Assembly: GCF_003576455.2 (NCBI RefSeq)
Contig: NZ_CP032869.1
Span: 6,386,001-6,450,000, forward strand
Reading direction: 5' to 3'
Length of the DNA stretch: 64,000 nucleotides
Source: Mucilaginibacter celer
GTDB lineage: Bacteria > Bacteroidota > Bacteroidia > Sphingobacteriales > Sphingobacteriaceae
Under the pieces are notes generated by a model. It had not been told where the DNA came from and made no database searches. It saw only the letters and a list, made by a program, of their open reading frames with translations. This document shows positions 26,130 to 35,221 of the stretch, piece by piece; the first letter of the stretch is position 1, and each line of letters begins with the position of its first letter. A program made the translations under genes and the position numbers.

Positions 26130-26795
26130 GTGAAAGTTGAGAACCCGGCCGCGTTGCGTTTTATTTTAGAGGATGAGATTTACCTGCTTAATGCTGATAA
26201 AGCGTTGTATGAAAACACTGCTCAATCCGCATCCGCAGAAATCCCGGCCATACAACCTCAAAATACCTTAACTACACCGGTAGCAATAACCACTATAGTT
26301 TCAGAGCCGGTGTCCGAACTTAAAAAAGCCGCACCTATTGTAAATGTCCCAACTCCATCTATTACAATCCCTTCCATCGTTTCCGAGCCTAAAACCGAAA
26401 ATAAAACGCCGGATATGGGCTTTAAGTATATGGGTAAAAACTTGCAGCATTTTTTGGTGTTTACCCATTACACCGATGCCGAATTTATTAAGCCCGAGCA
26501 TTGGGCCGCTCTTGAAAATATACTGAAACGCAAGGGATATAACCCGGATGATGTGGCTATTTTAAACACGGCAACCTACAGCACTACCAAATTCAGCGAG
26601 TTTAAACTGTTTTTTAAACCGACAAAGGTGTTGCTTTTAGGAATGGATGCCCTCCCTCCTGATTTGAAAGTGTTAAAGCCTAATAAACCGGTTACATCAA
26701 ATGGTATTACCGCACTTTATACCTATTCGTTTGGTGATATGATGGACAACGTGGAGTATAAGAAGACATTTTGGGAGTTGGTAAAAACATTATAA
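26130..26795 (+). CDS. Hypothetical protein, possible HolD-like (DNA polymerase III psi) domain
   Basis: 221 residues with a GTG start at 26130; no better start is visible. The N-terminus is short and ordered. Residues ~30-90 are Pro/Ser/Thr-rich and probably disordered. The C-terminal ~120 residues are ordered (HFLVFTHYTDAEF, FKPTKVLLLGMDALP, and a final KKTFWELVKTL). The last segments recall the layout of psi subunits (a strand holding 'LLLG', then 'sl.ell.n...K..lW..Lk'), but the similarity is weak and by eye. It ends 16 bp before rdgB and is probably in the same operon. Confidence 0.7.
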   Translation: MKVENPAALRFILEDEIYLLNADKALYENTAQSASAEIPAIQPQNTLTTPVAITTIVSEPVSELKKAAPIVNVPTPSITIPSIVSEPKTENKTPDMGFKYMGKNLQHFLVFTHYTDAEFIKPEHWAALENILKRKGYNPDDVAILNTATYSTTKFSEFKLFFKPTKVLLLGMDALPPDLKVLKPNKPVTSNGITALYTYSFGDMMDNVEYKKTFWELVKTL

Positions 26796-26811
26796 AAGCC
26801 ACTGAGTATTT

Positions 26812-27396
26812 ATGCAACAATTAGTTTTTGCTACCAATAACCGCCATAAGCTTGATGAAGTTTCGGCCAAAATAAACGGAGAGATCAAATTGCTTACGCT
26901 GCATGATATTGGCTGTTACGATGACATTGAAGAAACAGGTACCACCTTTAAAGCCAATGCTTCTATCAAAAGCCAACATGTATACTCAGAATATCACTTG
27001 AATTGTTTTGGTGATGATAGCGGGCTGGAGATAGATGCCCTTAACGGCGAGCCAGGTGTTTATTCGGCCCGGTATGCCGGTACGCATGGCAATCACGCAG
27101 CAAACATCGGCAAGGTGCTTGAAAACTTACAGGGCGAAACAAACCGAAAAGCACGCTTTCGTACGGTGATCTCCTTAATGTGGGAAGGTGACGAGTATTT
27201 TTTTGAAGGAACTGTTGAAGGAACCATCCGTAACGAAATTGCCGGGGAAGGAGGTTTTGGCTATGATCCTATTTTTGAACCTGAGGGGTACGATATCACT
27301 TTTGCCGAAATGAGCATGACCGAAAAAAATGCCATCAGTCACCGGGCAAAGGCTATGGAGCAGTTAATTGCTTTTCTGAATAAAGCGGCTGGGTAG
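26812..27396 (+). CDS. rdgB: XTP/dITP diphosphatase (non-canonical purine NTP pyrophosphatase)
   Basis: 194 residues, the normal length. The HAM1/RdgB signatures are FATNNRHKLDEV at the N-terminus, EETGTTFKANA, the catalytic DDSGLEIDALNGEPGVYSARY in parts, GEGGFGYDPIF and a C-terminal SHRAKAM. It removes dITP and XTP from the nucleotide pool. The TAG stop codon lies at the start of a dispersed repeat (27395-27424). Confidence 0.96.
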   Translation: MQQLVFATNNRHKLDEVSAKINGEIKLLTLHDIGCYDDIEETGTTFKANASIKSQHVYSEYHLNCFGDDSGLEIDALNGEPGVYSARYAGTHGNHAANIGKVLENLQGETNRKARFRTVISLMWEGDEYFFEGTVEGTIRNEIAGEGGFGYDPIFEPEGYDITFAEMSMTEKNAISHRAKAMEQLIAFLNKAAG

Positions 27397-27424
27397 AGAT
27401 TAGTGATTGGAGAATAGAGATTAG
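27395..27424 (+). repeat. AGAGATTAG-type dispersed repeat, copy 1
   Basis: GTAGAGATTAGTGATTGGAG, close to the reverse complement of 56601-56634. It supplies the last bases of the rdgB stop codon. Confidence 0.5.
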
Positions 27425-27585
27425 TTTTTTATGAATGTTAACCTGATCAATATGTTATGAGGGTGCTGTTTTTTTACTTTAGAACCGGTTGGTAAAACGT
27501 TATACTAAACTTTATGTAAAATTGTTAAAATAAATGCAACCTAACCTAAACATCTCCCGTAAAATATAGCTATAAGGAATATTTT

Positions 27586-27753
27586 ATGAATGTCATCAAG
27601 CGCATAGGTAAAATCTTATCAGACAGAGACACCAACCCAAGGTTCATCAGCAGCCTGAAAAAGGTTAAGGAGGCAGACCTGGTTGCCGAATCAATAAACC
27701 AGCAGTTAAAAGAGCTGGAAAAAAAGATGCATCAGCAGGCCGTGAACCTATAA
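27586..27753 (+). CDS. Small charged helical protein, hypothetical
   Basis: 55 residues (MNVIKRIGKI... ending QQAVNL). Amphipathic, Lys/Glu-rich, likely helical or coiled coil in its second half (QQLKELEKKMHQQ). The ATG is preceded by an AT-rich stretch with a weak AGGAA. It lies alone between rdgB and a lipoprotein gene. Codon use resembles its neighbours, so it is probably translated. No family recognised. Confidence 0.6.
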   Translation: MNVIKRIGKILSDRDTNPRFISSLKKVKEADLVAESINQQLKELEKKMHQQAVNL

Positions 27754-27804
27754 TTTGCACCTTTGGCAGGATTTATGCTATTTATGCATAAAATATACAC
27801 TGTC

Positions 27805-28284
27805 ATGAAAAAGTTAGTTCAAACCTCAATCGCAATCTTATCTCTTATTTTCGTTTTTTCGGCCTGTTCCAGTACCAAAAACACTACTACGTCCAATGTA
27901 TCGCGCGGAAAATTTGTAGGTACCTGGACCTGCAATAATGTAAGTTATGACGGCCTTGTACAAAATGCAGTACAAAGCGTATTTGACCAGGCCCCGCCCG
28001 AAGCCTTTGTTGGCAGCACCTGGAAATTAACCAACAGCGGTAACGGTATTTATACTTTGTCCAACGGTACTTCACAAACTATATTCTGGTCGGTTTATAA
28101 TGGTGGTACTACCGGTACACAATTCCAATTCAAAAAGATATACGAAGGCGATAAAGCCAAAAACGTAGCCGAAGGTTACCGCCTGGATATTGCCGCTAAC
28201 GATGGCTCAACCATGACCTTGAAATCGCCGGTTACAGTAGGCAATAGCACCGGTTATGTTATTTATTCGTTCACTAAAAATTAA
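27805..28284 (+). CDS. Lipoprotein, hypothetical (lipocalin-like)
   Basis: 159 residues from the ATG at 27805, chosen because it starts a standard lipoprotein signal (MKKLVQTSIAILSLIFVFSAC, lipobox FSAC). The mature protein begins with a short Ser/Thr linker, then GKFVGTWTCNNV and a run of beta strands (TWKLTNSGNGIYTLS, IFWSVYNGG). The GxWxC opening resembles lipocalin-like domains of Bacteroidota. Function unknown. Confidence 0.78.
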   Translation: MKKLVQTSIAILSLIFVFSACSSTKNTTTSNVSRGKFVGTWTCNNVSYDGLVQNAVQSVFDQAPPEAFVGSTWKLTNSGNGIYTLSNGTSQTIFWSVYNGGTTGTQFQFKKIYEGDKAKNVAEGYRLDIAANDGSTMTLKSPVTVGNSTGYVIYSFTKN

Positions 28285-28301
28285 GCTGAAAGCATTTTAC
28301 G

Positions 28302-28357
28302 AAAATATAAAAGGCGACGCATTGAAATTTATTTCTACGCTTCGCCTTTTATATTTT
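28302..28357. terminator. Terminator hairpin after the lipoprotein gene
   Basis: AAAATATAAAAGGCGA (28302-28317) pairs perfectly with TCGCCTTTTATATTTT (28342-28357), 17 bp after the stop codon. The flanks are A- and T-rich on the correct sides for both strands. Confidence 0.75.
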
Positions 28358-28371
28358 AGAGGAATTTATAA

Positions 28372-28465
28372 CCACCACGTCATTGCGAGGCACGAAGCAA
28401 TCCCCGATTAGCAGATCCGCCCTGTATAGTTTGGGATTGCTTCGTGCCTCGCAATGACGTGGTGG
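28372..28465. repeat. REP-like element, GTCATTGCGAGG family, copy 1
   Basis: Perfect 33-bp inverted arms, CCACCACGTCATTGCGAGGC... (28372-28404) and 28433-28465, enclosing a 28-base spacer. The spacer is nearly the same as that of the copy at 61730-61813. It lies between convergent genes. Confidence 0.85.
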
Positions 28466-28487
28466 GATATAATGTCTTTTTTCCTGC

Positions 28488-29621
28488 TTATTCCGCTGGT
28501 GCAAATTTCAGGCATACGGGGTTACCAATCTCAACACGGATGCCGGTTTGGTTAAGCTTGCCGGTGGCTTGATCTATTTTAAATACCCACATGTTGTCGC
28601 TGCCCTGGTTAGCTACGATCAGGAAACGGCCGGTTGGGTCGATAGCAAAATCGCGTGGGTTTTTGCCGAAGGTTGATTGGCGGGCTACGAAGGTAAGCAT
28701 GCCGGTTTCCTTGTTAACCGAGTAAATATTAATCTCGTTGGTTTCTAAACGGTTTGAAGCGTAAAGGAATTTACCATCCGGCGATAAATGGATAGCAGCA
28801 CCGGCCGTTTGACCGCTAAAACCATCAGGCAGCATAGTGATAGATTGTTTTTGTTTCAGCTGACCATTTTTATAATCGAACACAATTACGTTCGATCCCA
28901 TTTCGGTTACCAGGTAAGCAGTTTTTTTATCTGCAGAGAACTCTAAATGCCTTGGGCCTTCTCCGGGTGCAACGCTTACAAAAGCAGGCGAAGAGGGAAC
29001 TATGCGGGGCTCTTTGTTGGGGTGATATTTATAGATGTTGATTTTATCGGTACCCAGATCATTATACAGCACATATTTTTCATCGGGCGTTAATACGGCC
29101 ATGTGCGCGTGGGCGGATTCCTGGCGTTCTTTGTTGATGCTGTGGCCGTCATCATGTACGGTTTGGATGCCGTTAGCTATCGAACCATCTTTATTTAAAG
29201 GCATCACCGCCACATTACCGCTTGAGTAGTTAGCGATCAGCAGATTTTTCTGATCCTTATCAACCGAAATATGGCAGGGGTCGGCACCTAAAGTTGATTG
29301 TTTGTTGATGAAAGTAAGTTTGCCTGTTTTAGCCTCGAACGAGAACGCGCTTACCTCACCTTTAGGTAATTCGTTAACCGCGTAAATGAATTTGTTGTTA
29401 GCGCTTAGTGTTAAGTACGATGGATTGTTAACGCCATCAATTTCACTCAGGTAAGCCAGCTTGCCTGTTTCGGCATAAAAGCGGTAAACTACAATGCCTT
29501 TACTTTTGCCTGTAGTATATGTGCCCACAATCAGATCGAAAGTTTTAGGGCCTGTTTTTTTATTTTGTGCAAAGGTTAGCGCGGGTGAAAGCATAGCTAT
29601 GAGCAACAAAAATTTTTTCAT
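28488..29621 (-). CDS. Lactonase family beta-propeller protein (6-phosphogluconolactonase-like)
   Basis: 377 residues with a signal peptide (cleavage near TFAQ). Seven beta-propeller blades are marked by repeated patterns such as VDKDQKNLLIANYSSGNVAV, LSPDGKFLYASNRLETNEI and IDPTGRFLIVANQGSDNMWV (each a strand pair). The HISVDKD and GPRHLEFSADKK segments are typical of the YbhE/Pgl lactonase family. The export signal suggests a periplasmic sugar lactone substrate rather than cytosolic 6-phosphogluconolactone. Confidence 0.9.
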   Translation of the reverse strand: MKKFLLLIAMLSPALTFAQNKKTGPKTFDLIVGTYTTGKSKGIVVYRFYAETGKLAYLSEIDGVNNPSYLTLSANNKFIYAVNELPKGEVSAFSFEAKTGKLTFINKQSTLGADPCHISVDKDQKNLLIANYSSGNVAVMPLNKDGSIANGIQTVHDDGHSINKERQESAHAHMAVLTPDEKYVLYNDLGTDKINIYKYHPNKEPRIVPSSPAFVSVAPGEGPRHLEFSADKKTAYLVTEMGSNVIVFDYKNGQLKQKQSITMLPDGFSGQTAGAAIHLSPDGKFLYASNRLETNEINIYSVNKETGMLTFVARQSTFGKNPRDFAIDPTGRFLIVANQGSDNMWVFKIDQATGKLNQTGIRVEIGNPVCLKFAPAE

Positions 29622-29668
29622 GGTTGGTTATTGATGGTTTATTGCTTTGCAAGATAGCAAATAGACAC

Positions 29669-29700
29669 AAAAAAAGCCCCGTGGATTAACGGAGCTTTTT
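29669..29700 (-). terminator. Intrinsic terminator of the pseudouridine synthase gene
   Basis: AAAAAGC-CCCGT and ACGG-AGCTTTTT form an imperfect stem just past the 3' end of the minus-strand gene at 29705. Read on the minus strand it ends in a T-run. Confidence 0.7.
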
Positions 29701-29704
29701 AAAT

Positions 29705-31120
29705 TTATTTAATAAGATGCTTTAACTGGATCACCTCTTTTTCTTCAAGATAGCGCCAGCGGCCGCGTGGAAGGTCTTTTTTGGTAAGATTGGCATAAAT
29801 AACCCTGTCAAGTTTTACCACTTCGTAACCCAAATGCTCAAACATGCGGCGAACGATGCGGTTTTTGCCGCTGTGGATCTGGATGCCTACTTCGCGTTTT
29901 GTTCCGCCGGTAACGTACGATACCGAATCGGGCTTAATAACGCCGTCTTCCAGTTCCAAACCAAAGGCTAATTTGTTTAAATCGCCCTGGGTTAAGCTTT
30001 TGCTTAGTTCAACCTGGTATAATTTGGTGATGCTGTTTCGTGGGTGCGATAGTTTATCGGCCAGTTCGCCGTCGTTGGTCATTAGCAATAAACCTGTGGT
30101 ATTGCGGTCAAGGCGGCCAACCGGGTAAATGCGTTCGCGGCTTGCTTTTTCAACAAGGTGCATTACGGTACGGCGCTCTTGAGGATCATCGGTAGTAGTG
30201 ATGTAATCCTTTGGTTTATTTAATAATACATAAACCATTTTTTCGCGTTTAAGCGTTTCGCCGTTGTATTTGATAACGTCTTTAAACGGATCAATCTTGG
30301 TGCCCAGCTCGGTAACTACCTCGCCGTTCACTGATACTACGCCGGCAGCAATAAGTTCGTCGGCTTTACGACGAGAGCAGATGCCCGCGTTTGAGATATA
30401 ACGGTTTAAACGGATCAGCCCGTCATCTGTAGATTTGGTGGATTTGGCGGGACCGTTTTTACGGCCGCGCATTGTTTTTGGTGCATCGGGCTGATTGGCT
30501 AAATCATCCGGACGGTGCGCGGGCCTGTCGCCAAATGAAGGCTTATCCCTGAAACCGCCTTCGCGTTTTTTGAAACTACCTTCTGATGATCGCGAGCCGG
30601 CGCCAAATTTACGCTCGCCGCTTTGTTCGCCGCCAAAACTTCTTTTTGGTTTACCTTCAAAGCCTGCTGATGAGCGGGTGCGTGGCGCAAATGATTTCTT
30701 TTCGCCCGAAGCATCGTTACCGAAACTTCTTTTTGGCCTCGAATCATCACCCGTAGTAGGGCGACCTGAGTATGGTTTGCGTGAAAAGCTTTTGCTTTCG
30801 CCCTGGGCATCATTGCCAAAGCTTCTTTTTGGTCTGTCATTATCATCGCCGGTTGTTGGGCGACCTGAATATGGACGTGGTTTTGCGCCGAATTTTTTAT
30901 CACCTGCCAACGAAGATCCGCTTCTAAAATTGCTTTTAGGCTTATCGTCACTGAACCTGTTTGGTTGAAATGTTTTTTCCGGGCGGGTGAGTTTTTTCTT
31001 TTCGCCATTTGGGGTAGCTTTACCCTTTGGAGTTGACGGCGATTTGCGTGGCCTGTTTTCGCCACTTTTTTTATTTTCTGGTCTGTCTTCGCGACTACCT
31101 GCTGGTCTCTTAAATACCAT
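29705..31120 (-). CDS. 23S rRNA pseudouridine synthase RluB/RsuA family with disordered N-terminal extension
   Basis: 471 residues. Residues 1-230 are low complexity (Lys, Arg, Ser, Gly, Pro) and contain imperfect ~30-residue repeats around SGRPTTGDD..RPKRSFGND (residues 84-170). From ~235 comes an S4 RNA-binding domain (LNRYISNAGICSRRKADE), then the RsuA/RluB catalytic domain with the GRLDRNTTGLL motif that carries the catalytic Asp. The core isomerises a uridine in rRNA. The basic tail probably binds RNA and is roughly as long as the enzyme. The family usually lacks or has a shorter extension. Confidence 0.92.
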   Translation of the reverse strand: MVFKRPAGSREDRPENKKSGENRPRKSPSTPKGKATPNGEKKKLTRPEKTFQPNRFSDDKPKSNFRSGSSLAGDKKFGAKPRPYSGRPTTGDDNDRPKRSFGNDAQGESKSFSRKPYSGRPTTGDDSRPKRSFGNDASGEKKSFAPRTRSSAGFEGKPKRSFGGEQSGERKFGAGSRSSEGSFKKREGGFRDKPSFGDRPAHRPDDLANQPDAPKTMRGRKNGPAKSTKSTDDGLIRLNRYISNAGICSRRKADELIAAGVVSVNGEVVTELGTKIDPFKDVIKYNGETLKREKMVYVLLNKPKDYITTTDDPQERRTVMHLVEKASRERIYPVGRLDRNTTGLLLMTNDGELADKLSHPRNSITKLYQVELSKSLTQGDLNKLAFGLELEDGVIKPDSVSYVTGGTKREVGIQIHSGKNRIVRRMFEHLGYEVVKLDRVIYANLTKKDLPRGRWRYLEEKEVIQLKHLIK

Positions 31121-31291
31121 AATTTTTTGTTTAGCGCTTTCGCAGCGTGAGGGTCAAAGTTACGCTTTTTCGGTAAAATCCGATCAAAAAAATCAAAAAA
31201 ATATCATCAAACAAAATCGCCGTTTAAACGGTTTTAAAGGCGGTTTTTGAACCGAAAACCGCTGCTAAAAAATTTGGCATTTTGCTAAGTA

Positions 31292-31323
31292 TTTGATAAT
31301 GTGCCTTATGAAACATACCTTTG
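31292..31323 (+). promoter_or_regulatory. Promoter of the lytic transglycosylase gene
   Basis: TTTG (31292-31295), a 20-bp spacer and TACCTTTG (31316-31323) match the Bacteroidota vegetative consensus TTG-N19-21-TAnnTTTG exactly. The start of transcription would fall near 31330, about 22 bases before the ATG at 31352. Confidence 0.7.
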
Positions 31324-31351
31324 CAGCACATTCTACCAAAATGTATAGTTA

Positions 31352-32140
31352 ATGATAAGAAAAGAAATGATCAAAAAACACTTACTTACGCGCTCCGTAA
31401 TGCTGGTGCTGGTTCTCATTTCAATGCTTAATATTTTCGGTACAACAATTACTGAAACGGGTACAAAACCCTTGCCATTAAGCCTCCGAACCTCGAAGTT
31501 TATTTTTATTTCAAGAAGCAAAAATGCAGTTGCTTACAACTTTGCCAATGAAGCTTTACCAGTTAATGATGCAAAAGTTAATTACAAACTTTTCAAAACA
31601 CTCAGAAAGCACGATTTTAGAAACGTGCAAAGCAACGTCCTGCACCGCAAAGCCGAAAAATGGTTCCCAATTATTGAGCCAATTTTAAAGTTTTACGGTA
31701 TTCCCGACGATTTTAAATACATCCCGCTGGTCGAATCCGGTTTCACATCGGGTAAATCGCCAAAGGGGGCTAATGGTATCTGGCAGTTTATGCCCGGTAC
31801 GGCACGCACTTATGGCTTAAGGGTTGGCCATGGAACCGATGAGCGCTTAAACCTGCGCAAATCAACCATCGCGGCCTGCAAGTATATCAAAGAATTATAC
31901 GGTGAATTTAACAGCTGGACACTGGCGGCTGCCGCTTATAACAATGGCTCGATCAAATTAGCGCGCGCCATTAACAGGCAAAACGAAGATAACTACTTCC
32001 GCATGAAGCTGAACCGCGAAACCGGTTCGTACGTTTACAAGCTGATTGCCATGAAGGCGGTTATTGAACAGCCAAAGGATCACGGGTATCAGAATTATTT
32101 TTTCCTGCCCCCCGCGCCACAGTTGCTGGCATTTAATTAA
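31352..32140 (+). CDS. Lytic transglycosylase domain protein
   Basis: 262 residues. The N-terminus has a hydrophobic segment after basic residues (MIRKEMIKKHLLTRSVMLVLVLISML), either a signal peptide or membrane anchor. The SLT/MltD-like domain starts near residue 100: the catalytic Glu in IPLVESGF, then GANGIWQFMPGTARTYGL in parts and AAAYNNGS. It cleaves peptidoglycan glycan strands in the periplasm. Homologous MltD proteins often carry LysM domains; none is present here. A good promoter and a terminator bracket it as a single-gene unit. Confidence 0.92.
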   Translation: MIRKEMIKKHLLTRSVMLVLVLISMLNIFGTTITETGTKPLPLSLRTSKFIFISRSKNAVAYNFANEALPVNDAKVNYKLFKTLRKHDFRNVQSNVLHRKAEKWFPIIEPILKFYGIPDDFKYIPLVESGFTSGKSPKGANGIWQFMPGTARTYGLRVGHGTDERLNLRKSTIAACKYIKELYGEFNSWTLAAAAYNNGSIKLARAINRQNEDNYFRMKLNRETGSYVYKLIAMKAVIEQPKDHGYQNYFFLPPAPQLLAFN

Positions 32141-32195
32141 GCACAGGTAATTACACTGTAAATTAATTAAAAGATTACATTACGGAGCATTTTGA

Positions 32196-32230
32196 GGCCG
32201 GTTGTCTATAGTAGACTACCGGCCTTTTTT
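32196..32230 (+). terminator. Intrinsic terminator
   Basis: GGCCGGT (32196-32202) and ACCGGCC (32218-32224) with an inner GTCTA/TAGAC stem, followed by six T. It ends the transglycosylase transcript. Confidence 0.88.
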
Positions 32231-32355
32231 GCTTATATTTGTAGCAAATTACCGATAGCTTAAGCCAAAAATTTTAGGAAAACAGGGTTCTGTAAAATTC
32301 TGGTAACTATAATAATTAGCTTCAAACAATGTTGGTATATCCACATTAATCAAAT

Positions 32356-35202
32356 ATGAGTACAAAACCTCCTGTTGACCTGGGCGAGCAAAGTGAAGTT
32401 GAAGTTTATGGTGCCCGGGTGCATAACCTGAAAAATATTGATGTTTCCTTTCCGCGCAACCAACTGGTGGTAATTACCGGTTTGAGTGGAAGCGGTAAAT
32501 CATCATTAGCGTTTGATACCATTTACGCCGAGGGGCAGCGCCGTTATATGGAAACATTTTCGGCTTATTCGCGCCAGTTTATGGGTGGGATGGAGCGCCC
32601 TGATGTAGATAAAGTTTCGGGACTGAGCCCGGTTATCGCTATCGAGCAAAAAACCACCAGTAAAAATCCGCGATCTACAGTTGGCACCATTACCGAGATT
32701 TACGATTTTATGCGTTTGCTGTTTGCCCGCGCGGGCGATGCCTACTCGTACACCACCGGCGAGAAGATGGAACGCATGAGCGAAGATCAGATCCTGAAAA
32801 CCATCAGTGAAAAATTTGATGGTCAGCCGGTAAATATCCTGGCCCCGGTGGTAAAGGCACGTAAAGGCCACTACCGCGAGCTGTTTGAATCTATCCGTAA
32901 GCAAGGCTTTTTAAAAGTATGGCTGGATGGTGCCATTGCCGATGTTGAACCCAAAATGCAGGTTGACCGATACAAGATCCACGACATTGATATTGTGGTT
33001 GACCGCCTGGTGGTAAGCGAAAAAGATAGCAAGCGTTTATATACCTCGGTACAACAAGCATTAAAAATAGCTAAAGGAATTATCCGTATTGCCGATAAAG
33101 AGAATAACGTATCCTATTATAGTAAGTACCTGATGGACCCGGTTTCGGGTATCTCGTATGATGAACCTCAACCAAACACATTCTCTTTCAACTCGCCTTA
33201 CGGTGCCTGCGAAAAGTGTAATGGCCTGGGATATATTTTTGAGGTAGACGAAGCCTCGGTAATCCCGAACCCCAAACTCAGCATCATGAACGGCGGTTTG
33301 GCCCCGATAGGCGAGTACCGGGAAACATGGATTTTCCAGGTGCTGAAATCGCTGGCCAAAAAGTATGAGTTCTCGTTATCAACCCCGATAGAGAAGCTGA
33401 ACCGCGATCAGCTGGATATGATATTAAATGGCGCGCCTGACCCGTTAAGCGTAGCCGTTGAATACAATAAATGGAACGTTCAAAATTACCAGATCACTTT
33501 TGAGGGCATTATAAGGATGCTGGAAGAGCAGCAGGAACGCCGCAACGACGAAGGTATGGATGATATGGAGAATTACCGTGTGCTCCGTACCTGCCCGGTT
33601 TGCGAGGGTGCGCGATTGAAAAAAGAATCGCTGCACTTTAAGGTAGATGGCAAAAACATATTCGAGCTGGCTACTATGGATATCAACCACCTGCAAGAGT
33701 GGTTCGATGGTCTGGAAGAGAGATTGAGCGAACGCCAGAATGTGATAGCCAAAGAGATATTAAAAGAGATCCGTGCGCGCATTGTGTTTTTGCTGGATGT
33801 GGGTTTGAGCTATTTAACGCTCGATCGTACGGCCAAAACCCTTTCGGGCGGTGAGGCACAACGCATCAGGCTGGCTACGCAAATTGGCTCGCAGCTGATG
33901 AACGTAATGTACATTTTGGATGAGCCAAGCATCGGCCTGCACCAACGCGACAATGAACGCCTGATAACCGCCCTCAAAAACCTGCGCGACCTGGGCAATA
34001 CCGTATTGGTAGTTGAACACGATAAAGATATGATACTGGAAGCCGACCATGTGATAGACATGGGCCCGGCAGCCGGCGTACACGGCGGACAGGTGGTTGC
34101 CGAAGGCACTCCCGCCCAGCTGATGGAAAAGCATACCCTTACTACATCATACATTAATGGCGAGCGCGAAATAGCGATCCCCAAAAAACGCCGTGAGGGT
34201 AATGGGAAAACGCTGAAGCTAAAAAAAGCTACCGGCCATAACCTTAAAAAAGTATCGGTCGAGTTTCCGTTAGGTAAACTGATCGGTATAACAGGAGTGT
34301 CGGGAAGCGGTAAATCAAGTTTGATCACCGAAACATTGTATCCGATACTAAACCATCACTTTTTCAGAGCTAAGAAACATCCGCTGCCTTATGATAAAAT
34401 TGAAGGGCTGGAAAATATAGATAAGGTAATTGAGATAGATCAAACGCCAATCGGTCGTACGCCGCGCTCAAACCCGGCTACCTATACTGGCGTGTTCTCG
34501 GATATCCGGAACCTGTTTGTGGCATTGCCGGAGTCGAGGATCAGGGGGTATAAGCCCGGTCGCTTTTCATTTAACGTAAAAGGCGGCCGTTGCGAAACCT
34601 GCCAGGGCGGCGGTATGAAAGTGATAGAAATGAACTTTTTGCCCGATGTACAAGTCCCTTGCGAAGAATGCGGCGGCAAACGTTACAACCGCGAAACGCT
34701 GGAAGTACGCTACCGCGGCAAATCCATCAGCGATGTGCTGGATATGAGCATTGAAGATGCTACGCCGTTTTTTGAGCATATCCCATCTATCTACCGTAAA
34801 GTAAGAACACTTAACGATGTAGGTTTGGGCTATATCACCTTGGGTCAGGCCTCAACCACGCTATCGGGCGGCGAAGCTCAGCGTGTTAAACTGGCCACCG
34901 AACTATCTAAAAAAGATACCGGTAATACTTTCTATATTTTAGATGAGCCTACCACCGGCTTACATTTTGAGGATATTAACGTGTTGTTAGGCGTGCTTAA
35001 CCAGTTGGTTGATAAAGGAAATACCGTGCTGGTGATTGAACATAACCTTGATGTGATCAAGGTAGTTGACCATGTAATTGATCTTGGGCCGGAAGGTGGC
35101 TCTGGTGGTGGCACTATTCTTTTCTCCGGAACTCCTGAAGGTTTGTGCAAGGTGAAGGAAAGCTTTACCGGGAAGTTTTTGAAAAAGGAGATGGGTTTAT
35201 AA
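32356..35202 (+). CDS. uvrA: Excinuclease ABC subunit A
   Basis: 948 residues, full length. Two ABC ATPase modules are present, each with a Walker A (GLSGSGKSS and GVSGSGKSS) and an ABC signature (TLSGGEAQR twice). Zinc fingers are visible as CEKCNGLGY, CPVCEGARL, and CETCQGGG/CEECGGKR. UvrA finds DNA damage and loads UvrB in nucleotide excision repair. Possible -7 element TATATTTG at 32234-32241. Confidence 0.98.
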   Translation: MSTKPPVDLGEQSEVEVYGARVHNLKNIDVSFPRNQLVVITGLSGSGKSSLAFDTIYAEGQRRYMETFSAYSRQFMGGMERPDVDKVSGLSPVIAIEQKTTSKNPRSTVGTITEIYDFMRLLFARAGDAYSYTTGEKMERMSEDQILKTISEKFDGQPVNILAPVVKARKGHYRELFESIRKQGFLKVWLDGAIADVEPKMQVDRYKIHDIDIVVDRLVVSEKDSKRLYTSVQQALKIAKGIIRIADKENNVSYYSKYLMDPVSGISYDEPQPNTFSFNSPYGACEKCNGLGYIFEVDEASVIPNPKLSIMNGGLAPIGEYRETWIFQVLKSLAKKYEFSLSTPIEKLNRDQLDMILNGAPDPLSVAVEYNKWNVQNYQITFEGIIRMLEEQQERRNDEGMDDMENYRVLRTCPVCEGARLKKESLHFKVDGKNIFELATMDINHLQEWFDGLEERLSERQNVIAKEILKEIRARIVFLLDVGLSYLTLDRTAKTLSGGEAQRIRLATQIGSQLMNVMYILDEPSIGLHQRDNERLITALKNLRDLGNTVLVVEHDKDMILEADHVIDMGPAAGVHGGQVVAEGTPAQLMEKHTLTTSYINGEREIAIPKKRREGNGKTLKLKKATGHNLKKVSVEFPLGKLIGITGVSGSGKSSLITETLYPILNHHFFRAKKHPLPYDKIEGLENIDKVIEIDQTPIGRTPRSNPATYTGVFSDIRNLFVALPESRIRGYKPGRFSFNVKGGRCETCQGGGMKVIEMNFLPDVQVPCEECGGKRYNRETLEVRYRGKSISDVLDMSIEDATPFFEHIPSIYRKVRTLNDVGLGYITLGQASTTLSGGEAQRVKLATELSKKDTGNTFYILDEPTTGLHFEDINVLLGVLNQLVDKGNTVLVIEHNLDVIKVVDHVIDLGPEGGSGGGTILFSGTPEGLCKVKESFTGKFLKKEMGL

Positions 35203-35221
35203 ACCGCTCATGTTAGAATAA

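Noticed and set aside
28372..28465. CRISPR-like repeat-spacer structure
   Set aside because: Each repeat is a single hairpin pair, not an array of regularly spaced direct repeats, and no cas gene is present.
30495..31065. Long open frames on both strands inside the pseudouridine synthase gene
   Set aside because: They are by-products of the repetitive, low-complexity coding sequence for the disordered tail; the S4/RluB frame is clearly the real one.
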